Positions 47,610-60,132 of a DNA stretch of 64,000 nt are shown one piece after another (within the stretch, counting starts at the first letter, position 1; the number at the start of each line of letters is the position of its first letter). Origin of the DNA: Gigaspora rosea. Lineage: Eukaryota > Glomeromycota > Glomeromycetes > Diversisporales > Gigasporaceae. The DNA is taken from positions 168,441-232,440 of the forward strand of contig QKWP01000072.1 of assembly GCA_003550325.1 (NCBI GenBank). Direction: 5' to 3'. The notes beneath the pieces are model-generated. The model saw only the letters and a list, made by a program, of their open reading frames with translations, had not been told where the DNA came from and searched no databases. The position numbers were made by a program, and so were the translations under genes.

Positions 47610-49674
47610 TTATCCAAATAAAACTTTTTCAACATCGTCATGTCTTTTTATAAATCTAATATGATATTCTTCAGGCCATACGATAATAGCCGAATGTACC
47701 TTTTCAAGATCAATTGGCATTGGTTTGCCATCTTTACCTAATGGTGATGCATTTTCAATTTTAAAGCACCAAAGAAGGCGTGAAATTCCCAAAAAAAGCT
47801 CAAGTTCGGCCTGCATTCGTTTATACATAAAATGATAAATTCATAATTACTAAAATATAACAAAAAAAAAATTCTAATAATTTGATTTATTACTACAGTA
47901 ATTATAAATGATATCTACCATATGAATTCCAGCACACAGTCTTCTGCCAGCTCCAAATCCGAAATGGTCTCTATTTTGATAATTTCCAGATGCTAAAATT
48001 GCGCTTCTTTCTTTAATTCCAAAAAATCTTTCAGGTTTAAACTCTTTAGGATTTTCATATCTTTTTTCATCCATATGAATTCCATAATGATTTAAAAGAA
48101 CAACTGAATTTGCTGGAATATGATATCCATTATATTCATCATCTTCTTCAATATAATGAGGTACACCAACATAAACTGGCCCACAATATCTTTGACTTTC
48201 TTTAATAATTGCACATATATAGGGTAAATTTAGTTCATCAGAGACATTTGGTAGACGAGAGTGTCCAATTACTTGATCAAGTTCTTGGTGAGCTTTGTAT
48301 TGAACTTGAGGATTGTTGGCCAAAGCAGCTGCAATCCATGTTAAACTTGAGGCAACTGTGTCCTAAAATTTAAAAGGCAAAAAATTAAAAATATGAATAG
48401 CATGTCCAATAAATTAATATAGAAATACGTAGTAACTAAAATAGGAATAGTGTAGAAAAAAACAAACTTGCAATACCCACAGTTCCTGCTGAAAAAATAT
48501 TGTCAATAAGATAAACAATGTCTAGTTCATCTAGAAATCCTTCATCCTCTTTATGAAATAATCTTCTAACAAAACAAGGCTTTTCTTCTTTATCATTTTT
48601 AACTTCTTCAATCAATTTTCCATAAATAGTCTCGATTTTTCTCCTTTCTTCGATTACCCTACGATATAATTTATTGTTAGGAAACCATTTCAATATCGGA
48701 AAAAATTCAGGTAAATTATTTGTTGATTTGATAATTTCTAATCGACCCTTCACAAAAATTTCAAATTCCTTATAAAACGGATCTTCAATATCTTTTATAC
48801 TTTTCGCAAAACAAATCATGGTAATAACATTTAAACTAGCTAATTGAAAATAATGCTTAGGATATAAACTATCTTTTGAAGCACGATAAAGGTTTTGCAT
48901 AAGTATACGAAATTGTGAATCTATCAATTTGGAATTTTCATTTACAGCTTTTGAACTTAAAATCTCGAGCACTATACATGTATAAAAAAAAATCTTTGAT
49001 ATTAAAAAAAGTTACTCGAAAAACTAACAATTAAATATAATAAATTACTTACTAATGGGTAAAATCATTTTATATCTCTCATTATATGGACCACGAATAA
49101 ACGCTCTATTTCTTGTCAATATTTGATGAAGATAATAACTCGGTGGACGAGACGAATATTTTCCACCACCTATTAAAAAAAATAATAACAGTAGTAATAA
49201 TGTCAAAAAAACAAATTTATTTATCTGTTATTATTGCATATACTGTACATACGCTTTTGCAAAAGATCACCAATAACTTTATCTCCCGTCAATATAATCC
49301 AACATTGTTGACCCATCTGTATACTATATATATCACCTAATATTTTTGCCCATTCTGTAAATCTATTTAAAAAAAAATACGTTCAGAATTTAAATTTATT
49401 TATAATATCACAATATTTATTTATCTTACTTTTTGTGTGGTTTAGGACCAACTTGCCAATAGTGTCCTAGAGAGATGTTTATTATATTAAAATAAGACTG
49501 AAACACAGAAATGAAATTATAAATTCAATATATTTATATAAACCCTAAAACCATACCAAAATAAAATATGCCACCAGCTGGAGAAGGAAGCTTTTTAAGA
49601 CCACGTGGAGTGCTTGGTTTCTTTATGATATAGTATAATACAAGACATGCTAAGACAAGATAAAAAAATATCAT
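47610..49674 (-). CDS. Cytochrome P450 monooxygenase (505 aa)
   Basis: Seven exons inferred: 49674-49557, 49466-49430, 49362-49253, 49169-49053, 48971-48481, 48362-47919 and 47810-47610. They join in frame to 505 residues, the usual P450 length. Residues ~2-17 (IFFYLVLACLVLYYII) are the membrane anchor, followed by a Pro-rich hinge KLPSPAGG. The I-helix oxygen-binding motif AGTDT spans an exon junction at residues 289-293. The K-helix ExxR is ESQR (346-349), PERF is at 401-404, and the heme-binding loop FGFGAGRRLCAG places the thiolate ligand at Cys434. All hallmark residues are present, so an active ER-bound monooxygenase using a CPR partner is expected. Substrate cannot be read from sequence; the overall form resembles the expanded fungal CYP families of Glomeromycotina. 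Introns are short and AT-rich; one donor is GTGGGT and the last acceptor is TGCAG. Confidence 0.92.
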
Positions 49675-50954
49675 TTTCTTTTTAATGAATGATGTCTTAA
49701 ATTTCAAAAATTTATCAAACTATATAATCAGATTCTTTATTGATTCATTTAGAACACCCAAAATAATAAAAAATTGGATTGGCTAGTTATTTTTAACTAG
49801 TATGACCATCGGTTGGGAGAGCAATAATGGATATCGTGTCTAATTTAGCTCCGATGAATTTCACTTGGGTTAAATTTATAATGATTGAATATGTGATATG
49901 ATGTCACGAAACAATTTAATTAATTAATATCGGGGTTATCACTTAATTAATTTAATATGTGATTGATTTAAATAAGACGTATATGATTTAAATAAGACGT
50001 ATATGATGTAATAATTAATTAAATATCGGGTAATTTATTATAATAACAATAAAGAAATCAATGTAACAACAAAATAATAAAGAATACAATAATCAAACTA
50101 AACTAAAATTACTACACTATGAGAAATCCTTATTATAAACCTTATAACTAAGACATCGTAGTTTGAGAAAACTTTATTAAGGCGAAATCTCTGACTTTCC
50201 TTTAGAAATTGTGTGTCATAAAAGCATAGACTCTTTGCTCGCATTTTGCACGACATTTTGCGCGCAACAACCAATTTTATCCATCGTATGATTTATGTCT
50301 CTGCAACAACCCAGAAGCGTCACAAAATTCTTGTGGCTCGGGTTTCTGTATCTCTAAGTCACATCTACGTAGCGGATTTAAAGTTTTAAACCGTGACACT
50401 AGCCAATCTATTTTTTTTTTTTTCATATGTTTGGATGGAAAAAAAAAACGGACTTAAACCGTTTTTTATACACTTTTTATTGGTTTAAAAAATGTTTTAA
50501 AACATCGGTGGCTAATTTTGAAATTTTTCTGGAACCGAAACTACCGATTCTGATTGGTTTAACCGATTTAATTTAATTTATTCATTTATTTATACATTTC
50601 TCCTAAATTGTCGTCCGCCACGAGTATCCTACACAGTTTACATTTATGTGATGAGAAAATGATGTACTTTTCGTCGCTATTTTCACTGAAAGAACATTCA
50701 TACATAAGATGATCAGTTGTGATGTAATTATTGACCATTTGCATAATCAATGACGTAATTTATCGTCATAAATTCGTAATAATCAATGCAATGCATGAAA
50801 ATTTGTGTACAGATACATTCTTATTTGTTATCTCTGTGTTTTTAAAAATATGAATTTCGTTCGTTATGTGCATTTTTGTATCTTTGATATTAGATTAACT
50901 AGATAACGTTAGAAACATGCGTTAGTGAGTCAAATACTGTGTATCGTCAGTATA
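49675..50954. other. Intergenic upstream of the P450
   Basis: GATTGGCTAGT at 49777 is inverted at 50398-50408, a weak 11-bp terminal match around ~630 bp. A 17-bp direct repeat (ATTTAAATAAGACGTATATGA) lies at about 49970-50010, and an AAAACGG..CCGTTTT hairpin at about 50440. No gene. Confidence 0.4.
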
Positions 50955-51605
50955 GTAAGGTTTGTAACAGTAACTCATGATAGAAACTATAATAATTCCA
51001 ACACGAATTAACTCAACTCTAACCACATATTGTGATTATTAGAAGTTTTGTATAAGAATTCTTTACAGTAATTCATGATAGAAATCAAAATAATTGCGAT
51101 GCAAACACAACTTTAAAACCTATTATGTGTCAAGCAGGTTTGTAACAGAATTTTTTATAGCAACTCATGATAAAATCATGATAGTTCCAACTAACTCTCC
51201 TTTCATTGTTACTGAAATGGTACGCAAGCTTTGTAATGTAACAGAATTTTTACAATATATTACAATAGAAATCACAACATTTTATTCCAATAAAAACCAC
51301 CTCAACCTTAACTTCATATTACTTTTCACTAAAATAGTGTGTAAATTTTGTAATAAAAATTTTTTTACAATGACATGATAATTTTAATACAACCAACTCA
51401 AACTTTAGCTACATATTATATATCAAGTAAACTTTGTAACAGATTTTTTATAAATATTATAATCATTCCAATGCAAACTCACTTAACCTTTAACCATATA
51501 ATAAAGTAAGATAACAAGCAAGTTCAGAACAAAATTTTTTTACAGTAATTCATGATAGAATTATGCCTAATCTTGATCATGTTAGCAAGTCATGTATCAG
51601 AATTT
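50955..51605 (+). repeat. Satellite C, array 2
   Basis: About seven to eight diverged units spaced ~70-110 bp, each with TTTGTAACAGAATTTTTACA, GTAACTCATGATAGAAAT and AACTCAACCTTAACTACATA blocks. Its edge abuts the hAT-like element at 51705. Confidence 0.8.
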
Positions 51606-51704
51606 TTACAGTAACTCATAATAGGGGTCGTCTAAAGCCATGTCCATCACATGACATAGAGCCAATATGATTGTTTATTTTTATCGACATGGATCAGACC
51701 GAAG

Positions 51705-52319
51705 CAGGGATGAAATGATTTTAAATGACCCAAATGACTCAAATGACAAATGACCAGTCATTGATTTCAAGGCCCAAATGACTTAAGAAGGTCATTTAAC
51801 TCTGGTTAATCAATTATCTAATACTTTTAGCCAATCAAAATTGATTATTGTTCTTCGTAAAATAAAATGTTGTTAGATGCTATCTAATAAAAATTATTAC
51901 ACATGATAAATAACTGAATCATTTGATGAATGATTGCCATTGGTATTTTGGCTAAATGGCTAGGTCATTTCCAGACCGATTGTAAAACGACATTCTAATC
52001 GAATCATAAGATCAGGTGTGAAAGTGATTAAACCTTTTTTTTTAAAAAAGAAGTTCATGAATAATAATTTACTGATTGTAAAATAACGAATTTACAAATG
52101 GCAATCGATGTGAATTGAGAAATGATGTAAACATATATATTCGTGATTGGTAGGATGTCAACTCTATGCAAAATGACCTAATGACCAAATGACTCTGGTC
52201 ATTTAGAATGGCCATAGTCATTTGGCCCAAAATTTGAATGACCTCAAATGAGCGGTCATTTGAGGTCATTTGAGGTTATTTGAAAAATTGGCAAATGACC
52301 AGGTCATTTACTATCCCTG
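51705..52319. mobile_element. hAT-like foldback element (615 bp)
   Basis: Ends are CAGGGATGAAATGA and, inverted, CAGGGATAGTAAATGACC. Both ends are built from tandem AAATGACC/AAATGACTC words that pair as GGTCATTT on the other side. The outer 8 bp GACCGAAG and GCCTGAAG match at 6 of 8, a decayed target duplication. The CAGGG end and 8-bp duplication are hAT traits. The interior (51850-52140) has no transposase frame. Confidence 0.78.
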
Positions 52320-52544
52320 GCCTGAAGAGACAAAAACAGGAAAAAAAAGCGAAAGTCGCAAAATACAAGAAACAATAGTCTAAACCCATCTCAGTGCATA
52401 ATAAAAAATTTTGAGGAGCAATTTTACTATAAAACATGCACTAACCCTAACCCAAACTAATCCTTACCAGTTACTCTAACTTTAATTAAAAAATCAAAAA
52501 CACATGACTGGACACAGCTTTTAGATGTTCCCTTAATATAGAAT

Positions 52545-52880
52545 AAATTTATAACAAATTTTTTATAGTAATATAATAGAATTACAATAATTCCAATAAA
52601 AATTAACAAACTCCTGTAGTAAATCAAATTTATATATTGTATCAAGTAAGTTTTGTAATAGAATATTTTTTATAAAAATAATTCTAGAAATCAAAACCAT
52701 TCTAATATAAACTAACTCAACCAAATACTATTACCACTGGAATACAAAGTTTCTTAACAGATTTTTAGAGTAACTCATGTTAGAAATTATAATAATTCTA
52801 ATACAAATAAATTCAACCTTAACTACATAGAAATTATAATAATTATCCCAATGCAAACTAATATAACTTAATCACATACT
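52545..52880 (+). repeat. Satellite C, array 3
   Basis: Three to four units with TTTGTAATAGAATATTTTTT, GTAACTCATGTTAGAAATTA and AACTCAACC words, ~100 bp apart. Arrays 2 and 3 may be one array split by the hAT-like element and flanking DNA. Confidence 0.75.
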
Positions 52881-54689
52881 TTGATGGATAAATTTTTTAT
52901 TTTATTTTTTATGTTGTAAATATTTTTAAATCATGTATACAAATAATGTAATGGGGCTTGGTAGCTTAACATATCCGCCGATTTGATTTTTAGGGGTCTT
53001 TTTTCGATAAACGGTTACACGGACTTTTGCCATTAAATGACGTGCAATAACAAACGAAACATTCAATAAAAAAAGCTTTTTAGCCTTTATATGAGATAGA
53101 CAAGCGATAAATACTAAAAAAACAATTACACTAAGCCGTAAAAGAAAGCACTATCACAAGTTGTTGAAGTGCTCGGGTATTTTCGGGTAGTGAACGATCG
53201 GTTTGTCATTTGAACGATCGGTTGTATAATGGGTAAGGGCGAATCCGGAAGTAATTTTACAGGAAAACAGCCTTTTTAACCTACTTTTAGCTAATAATAA
53301 AACATGTAGATGTTGCAATATTCTGCACTTAATTATGGCTTCTAAGTAAATTTAAAAGACCGTTTTTGTAAAAACTCACCTTGTAATAAAATTTAACGAC
53401 AAATAATTCTCAATCATGATTGGCTAATTTTGGGGTCAAACCAAATCGGCCGATATGACCCATGCAAAAGCATATATACTTACAATATTAAGTATATGTA
53501 ATTGTAAATACCATGCCATAAGCGTATACATTCAAATTAGAGCGTATACGCTTGTACACTCAAAAAAAGCGTAAACGCTCTAACCCCACAAATATGTATA
53601 TAAACCCTTCAAATTCAATAAAGGCCATCATTAAGTTCCACGTCATTTTAAAATAAAATATAATAATAATAATGATAAACTTATCTTTTGAATTCGACTT
53701 GTAACCTTAATAAACCTTGCAAGACTCAATTCGACAGACTGAATTGACTTGTAACTTCGTATTGGCTTATTATAACTCGAATTCTGTGTCACGAATTTTG
53801 GTAATTCTTTTAAATTGCTCACATGATTACAGTTACCTTGAACTTCGTATAAATCCCCCGTGTTGTGATTACCGATTATACCTAATCATCAACCCAGATC
53901 ACCGATACTTTTAATTATATTTTTATCACCCATGTTGATATCAATCATTATCAGTACTTTCCCATCATCCCGTATCACCTTTATAACACAGTATCGTTCG
54001 TTCTATTAACCCCTTTGTCATCATAAACTTTCCTTTTACTGTACAATCGCCTTATTCACTTCTACCGTAATCGGTTGGAGTTTAAATTGGCACTATTGTC
54101 TATATTGTTTTACCGCTCTCACAATTCAACCATTACAATACCATGGTCACAAGAATAGTAATTAATTGACAATCCGTTTCGGAAAGATGATCATTTCCTA
54201 ATACATATGACGCAAATTTCACCCAAATAGGACCAAATGGCTTTTTTCACCCAAAGTAAACGTGCCTGTACGACTAACTATATAAAGGAAATTTACGCTT
54301 ATATAGTACATTGGGAACCTGGATAATAATGTAGAAAAGACTTTAGAACATAGCGATCTTTCGTTAGCAAGTTTCATTTGACGTGAAGTGGCATTTTAGG
54401 TCCGGAACATAAGGATTAATTCCATATAGCGTGCCATTTCTAATTTTAAATTCACTTGGTATTTATCATTTTTCTTTTCCGCTACTGTGAAAACATTATC
54501 TAACCATATGTAAACTTTTTGTAGCTACAAAAAAAAAAAATGCAAGGTGAAAGAAAAACAAAATTCAGAGCATTATGAAAATGAGTGGGCGGGCGTAAGA
54601 TGAAAAAAGAGTTAATTGAGAAAGAAAAAAAACAATAAAACATTGTTTTCATCTTAATCTAATTCTTATAACACCTGTCAACTTTTGTT
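52881..54689. other. Intergenic; small hairpins
   Basis: AGAGCGTATACGC at about 53539 pairs with GCGTAAACGCTCT at about 53569 (12 of 13). GAACGATCGGTT occurs twice at 53194-53226. No gene seen. Confidence 0.5.
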
Positions 54690-55778
54690 CTAGTTCATAC
54701 CCGTTGAAATGTCTTCACCGTTTAGTGCAGTTCTTGTTGCCTGTACCACAAATGCTTTGTGATACCGTGATATCCATCCCTAAATAGTTGAAACTTTCGA
54801 CACTTTATCTTTTTCTAATTCACCATTATCAGCAGATTCTTTCAACTTATCGTGCATCTCTTTAGCAGTCATTCGATCTTTTGCATGAACATTTCCCAAT
54901 AAGAACATTTGTTCAAGCATTTTTTTAACAGTGTCAGACATTCGTTTTCCTCCACCACGGCTACCATATACTGCATTTTCACGTAACGCCCATCCTTTAC
55001 TCCAAGGAAAGTCAATATTGAATACGGGTCGATGATCATGCAAGTAATTTCCTCTATATTTATTCAATATTTGCTGCTTAATAGAAGGATGATAAATGTA
55101 CATGATCAATTTTTATACTTACCATTCTCTATGTTATTTTCTCTAGCATCTACGGAATTTATTTTTATATTCATATGCAATCTCAGATTTGATAATAAAG
55201 TTATAATAATAAACTTATCATTACCTATAATTTAAATATCGACTGCTTCTATTGAGTTTTTGTTTTGATTTTCTGTACAAAATTTTGTGAGCATTGTTGA
55301 TGCGGGTCATATAAGATATTTCCTTACCTTGAGGGTTTGACAGAGTCATCGTCCATTTTTTTGGAGGTTCAGTGTGTGTAGATATTTTTGGTTGTGGACG
55401 AAGAAGTTCTTCATTACACAGGTTAAAAATAAAAAAAGGGAAAAATGAGCTGGAGCTCCAAAATGCGGCAATGGACGTGCCACAATATACCCCACTAATG
55501 GGCCAGCAATCGGCCACTGCCAAAAGTTATACTTAGATATTCCAGTAATAGTTTCCACATGTGGTTTTTTTTCCTTTACTCCCAGCTTCTAAATTTTCAC
55601 TTGGATTTGTTGTTTGATTTCTATTAGGTTCTATATTTGCCAAATGTGTCCCCGCAAGGTTTTGTGTAGCACTCACAATATCAGATCCTTCCACCACATC
55701 ACACCCAATATGAACATATCGTTTGATAGCATGTGCTATCTGGATAAATTGAAATAAGAGGTATGCATTTTAGCTTAT

Positions 55779-56012
55779 GGTTCTATATCAGAATCCCAAC
55801 ATTCCAAAATCCCAATATTCAAAATCCTGATATTAAAATCCCAACACTATCAAAATCCTGAAATCCATAACCCCAACAACAAAATCTGATATTACCAAAA
55901 TTCTGGAATTTAGTACTGTTGGGTTAATGGATGTTTGGATTTTGATAGTGTCGGGTTTGAATGCAGGATTTAGTGCTGGGATTTTGAAATGTCGGGATTC
56001 TGTTATAAAACC
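55779..56012. mobile_element. Foldback MITE E, copy 1, inside an intron
   Basis: GGTTCTATATCAGAATCCC at one end and GGTTTTATAACAGAATCCC inverted at the other, with AAAATCC(T/C)GA words throughout both arms. 9-bp flanks TTAGCTTAT and TTAGCTGGT match at 7 of 9. It fills most of the intron between exons ending at 56054 and starting at 55739. Confidence 0.82.
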
Positions 56013-56872
56013 TTAGCTGGTTGTAAATTATTTTGTAAATAATAAAGACTTACCGCAGCATGGTGTGAATCAATTATAGTCTTCGCTTCACCAGGCTCTA
56101 AAAATAACCACTCACGAACTTCGACATTGTACCATTCAAACCAATGAGCCACAATTGTCATTAACTCACTATTATGGTAATGTGGCCCATTGTCTGAGAT
56201 TACTTTTATCCACTTCGGCTTCTTAATGTTATTAAACACAGCTTCAAAACAAGATGCTGTGAACCAAGCATCTTGTTTTGTATCTGTAGACCAATAATCA
56301 TAAGCACTAATGTTCAATAAATCCATATTATTACCTTATTTAGTTATTACCAGAATTGTATGCAGTGTTCAGCCCCTTTTGCCAAAAAATTCTTGCTTCG
56401 TTTCTCGTGCCATTTTTGGAAGAATTCTCATCTTATAATCTGCAATCATAATTGCACCCTCTGAATCAAGACTTACTAATGATGCTTTATATTGCTTATT
56501 TAGATAATATTTTCGAGCATGGTGCGCAAGAAAGTATTTCAATTTTTCCTGCATTTCCGATAATTGGGGATGATATGTAATATTGCTATGTTCTTTTAAA
56601 AAATCAAAAAAATTAGAAAATTCTGAACACTCCTGACAACGTGAATGATGTGGACTTGAGCATTCTCCAAAAGCAAATGGTAAACAATAATCAATGCAAC
56701 TATCGTGTGGTGTTTTCCTATCAGATTCAACTTTTAAATGCCGTTCGAAATTTCTCTTGAGCTGGCGGCATAAGTTTTCGATTTGTGATATTATAGGATC
56801 CTTTTATGTAATTTAGTTTATATTTTAGTTTATAATTTAGTTTATATGTTTATTTATATAACTGTATTTAAT

Positions 56873-56976
56873 ATTATGAAATTTTATTTCAGTATCCAGA
56901 ACAAGTGACTAGTTATAATATACCATTATAGCATATTAGCTAGTTATCTGTTCCAGACAAACAAATTTCATAATAT
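56873..56976. mobile_element. Small foldback element in a third intron
   Basis: ATTATGAAATTT..CAGAACAAGTGACTAG at the left pairs with CTAGTTATCTGTTCCAG..AAATTTCATAAT at the right, ~40 bp arms around ATTATAGCATATTAG. It lies in the intron between 57017 and 56800 of the same pseudogene and is unrelated to MITE E. Confidence 0.65.
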
Positions 56977-57454
56977 TTATTTATTTATTGCATCCAAGTA
57001 TTTCGTATAAACTTACTAATGTTTCCTTTGTAAATATTTGGTGCACAAGAACTAATAGGTTTTCAAATACTTCGTATCCATATTCATTACATATAATACA
57101 TAATCAAATCCTAAGTCTTCACGGTTTCAAATATGGCTACAATTGGCTAATCGGGTCATAAAGGAGGTTCGTTGCATTCCATCTGGATACTGTTCATTGA
57201 ATTTCGTCCATAAGGCTTCTTTTGATCTTGCATGTACAAAATTGGAACTCTAGTTTTAGCGTCAACTTGGTAAGAACTTTGTGTAATGTTATTTTTATCT
57301 TGAAAAAACGTCAAAAATTGCGCTTCTCTAATTTCAGCCATCCTTTGAACAGACTTTTTTGCGTCTTCTATTTGTGGGGCACCAGGTCCATATAATTGAG
57401 AATGTTTGCGTGCAAGTTCTATTGTGGTTGGACTAATCTAATTATAACGTTGTA

Positions 57455-57707
57455 GGTTTTATATCAGAATCTGACATTCCAAAATCCTGGTACTCAAAAT
57501 CTGATATTAAAATCCTGACACTATCAAAATCCTGACATCCATAAACCTGACAACAAAATCCTGACACTACCAAAATTCTGGAATTTAGTACTGTTAGGAC
57601 TTAGGTAGTATCAGGATTTTGTTGTCGGGTTTATAGATGTTGGGATTTGATAGTGTCAGGATTTTGTGTGCCGGGATTTTGGAATGTCGGGATTTTGATA
57701 TAAAACC
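57455..57707. mobile_element. Foldback MITE E, copy 2, inside another intron
   Basis: GGTTTTATATCAGAATCTGA and the inverted GGTTTTATATCAAAATCCCG form long arms. The whole is ~80% similar to 55779-56012. It lies in the first intron (57758-57438) of the same pseudogene. The flanks show only a weak 9-bp match. Confidence 0.82.
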
Positions 57708-59051
57708 AATGTTTGTATAAGAAATTTGTTATAACTTTAATTTCAATTTTTAACTAACCTGAAGCTTTTTTCTAAGTTGTAATTCAGTAAATTGATCAGC
57801 TATAATTGATAAAATCCGCATTTTTCCATCATGATCGCGTTTATTGGATATCAATGCATTTCGAAAACTATTCCATAATATATTTTCTTCTAAATCCTCC
57901 AAATCTGAATCCTCCGAATTCTCCAAATCCGAATCCTCTGAATTCTCAGAGCTTTCTGAATCCTCAAAACTAGATTGTAAGTATCCAAGCTTATATAACA
58001 TTTCCAAATTAGCTTTATCAGTAGTTGGATCTTCAGATCTACTCCAAAATTCTTTTTCGCTTTCAGATTGGGGATATGGTGTTATATCGGTACATCCGCA
58101 TGCTTGCAACATTGCTCTCCAGGCACGAAATTCTATCTTATTCAATTTGTAAGCAGGCTGATATACCATAGAAAGTGCATCATGAAGCTCAATTATTGAA
58201 TTTTTTTGACGCATCCAAGTAATAAACAAATTTTGCCAATTAACCAAAAAACTAGTTGTTATTTTTCGTCTTTTTATTTGTTGTTCGAATATTAATTCCA
58301 TCGTGTTAGAATTATTCCATTCACATGAGGTGCAGGTTAGGTTAGAATCGGCTAAATTTGTTTGAATTGCATGTTGAACTGCGGGATGATTGAAACCATA
58401 AAGTGTTTCACCATCCGAATGCATTGTAATTTTAGCCTGAGCCCATACATTATTGGCAGATTGATCCTCAAAATGCCATAATATTTGGTCTCCTTTATAA
58501 AAATCTAAAGTAAATATGTTATTATTGATTTTTTGTAATGCGAGGGTTTTTTGGCCTTTTTTGGTTAGTATGGATGATGTAAACCTCCGATTTCCGACTT
58601 CTGATACTACTACGACATAATTTCTAATATTTAAGAAGATGGGTCTAAATGCTACACCAACTAACAATTTTTCTACTATTTTTTCATCATTGAACCCGAG
58701 AATCGCTGGTCCTGAATATGCTGTCTTTTTTCCAAAAATCTTGTGATATATGCTATTAATCGCCTGAGAGGGCGTTGAACAAATATCACTAATTTCACTA
58801 CCACTAGTACATATAAATCCGGGCTGCAATCGATTTTCTTCGTTTTGAACTACTTTTATACAAAATCGGCATTGGTTAAGCATAATACTAACATGCATAT
58901 TAAGTCGATATGGGACAGAAGTAGAAGCGTCATCTTTGTTCTTAGAGGGTCTGGGCGACCACCAATCACGAGCATAAGGGCCATAGTGTAATTCTGAACA
59001 TATTTTGCCTTCTTCAAGCAAACTAATACTTTTATAAGACGGGTTACTCAT

Positions 59052-59805
59052 GGTTTATTATGTATGTTAGAATCAGCTTTGGCATTTACAACCGTGAATT
59101 TTTATATAATTAAATGCGCGTCGCATTTTCTTATTTGATGTCGATCATTTACATTTTTGGCTGGCGAATTAGCAATTAAGTTCTTTAAATCCGGTTTAGA
59201 GAGTAAATAGAAAAAGAATATGATTAGAGAGTGCAAGGTTATTAACTACACCAAGATAAAACGAAAAAGAGACTTACCTATGGCCTATCTAAATTATTGG
59301 TAATTTACAGCAGATTGCTATATTGCAAAATTTTCTCACATTATGAAATTGTTAAAATTGATCTAGTTGCCATTATTATAGATAACTGATACTGTTATGT
59401 CGATTATTATAACTTCTCATTTATTGCAAATGTTAAATCTGGATTCATTTTGTTCCATATAATTGATTATACTGTTATATAAAATTTATAATTTTATATA
59501 ATAAAAAATTAAAATTATACCTTAAAAAAGAACGAAGGTTTATAATGCTTATTCCGAAAATTCCTGTGTAAAATGTGAGCAAATATAAGATATGAGCATA
59601 TCTGTATAATTTTATGAAGCAATAGTTTAGTATTATGAACCAAATTGGAGTTTTGCGAACGTTTTTTTTTTAGTAAAAATAATAAGACAAATTTGACATT
59701 TTAAATAATTTCAGTAGTCTAAAAATTTCAACATCATAAATATTTATGATAAACGATAAGACCACTAAAAATTTCAACATCATAAATATTTATGATAAAC
59801 GATAA
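59052..59805. other. Intergenic with a 46-bp tandem duplication
   Basis: AAAAATTTCAACATCATAAA at 59721 recurs at 59767 with ATATTTATGATAAACGATAA after it. The second copy runs directly into the MITE at 59806. No gene. Confidence 0.7.
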
Positions 59806-60132
59806 GGCCACGCAAAGTCGATTTTTTTTTTAGTTCCCAATTGTGCCAATTGTTCGATTTTCGACAACTATTTTTTACCGCTATTTTCATCCGGTGTCAC
59901 CCGATGGAGACCTTAATTTCCCGTAATTGTCTGATAGGACTGAAGGAAAAATATGACTGCCGGTCCAATTTTTGATTCCTTGTTGTGCAAATTGAAAAAA
60001 ATTAACATCGTGTAACCTTAAATGTGAACATTATCATTATTTATTTGCGGTAAATTAAAAAAAAAATCCGTCCGTCCGTCCCTAATTTTGAAATCCATGT
60101 AATGCAAAACGAAAAATCAACTTTGCGTGGCC
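59806..60132. mobile_element. PIF/Harbinger-like MITE (327 bp)
   Basis: GGCCACGCAAAGTCGATTTTT at the left matches the inverted right end GGCCACGCAAAGTTGATTTTT at 20 of 21 bases. TAA flanks both sides (59803-59805 and 60133-60135). A TWA target and GG-starting TIR are Harbinger traits. No transposase frame. Confidence 0.85.

Larger units (their letters stand above)
54690..59051 (-). pseudogene. Multi-exon RNase H-fold/DDE-like family gene, degenerate
   Basis: Main exons: 59051-57759 (431 intact codons), ~57437-57017, ~56800-56054, ~55739-55328 and a last one ending at 54690. Exon 1 encodes a ~430-residue region with Asp/Ser/Glu repeats near its end (SSENSEDSDLENSEDSDLED). Exon 2 has a Cys pair (CIICNEYGYEVFENLL). 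Exon 3 has DSCIDYCLPFAFGECSSPHH, then SLDSEGAIMIADYKMRILP, then VISDNGPHYHNSE, then FLEPGEAKTIIDSHHA; this spacing of D, DN and E is what an RNase H-fold recombinase core would show. Lesions: a frameshift in exon 2, TGA after FFGKRG (Trp expected) and TAA soon after in exon 3, a frameshift in exon 4, TAG in the last exon. I know similar unnamed multi-exon proteins in Glomeromycotina and, more distantly, in animals; activity is inference. It has no TIRs. Exon 1 alone could still be expressed. Confidence 0.65.

Noticed and set aside
49777-50408. MITE with GATTGGCTAGT ends
   Set aside because: Only 11 bp match, no further arm pairing and no target duplication.
57844-58152. Ser-rich 102-codon plus-strand frame
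   Set aside because: Antisense of the Asp/Ser/Glu repeats in exon 1 of the DDE-like pseudogene.
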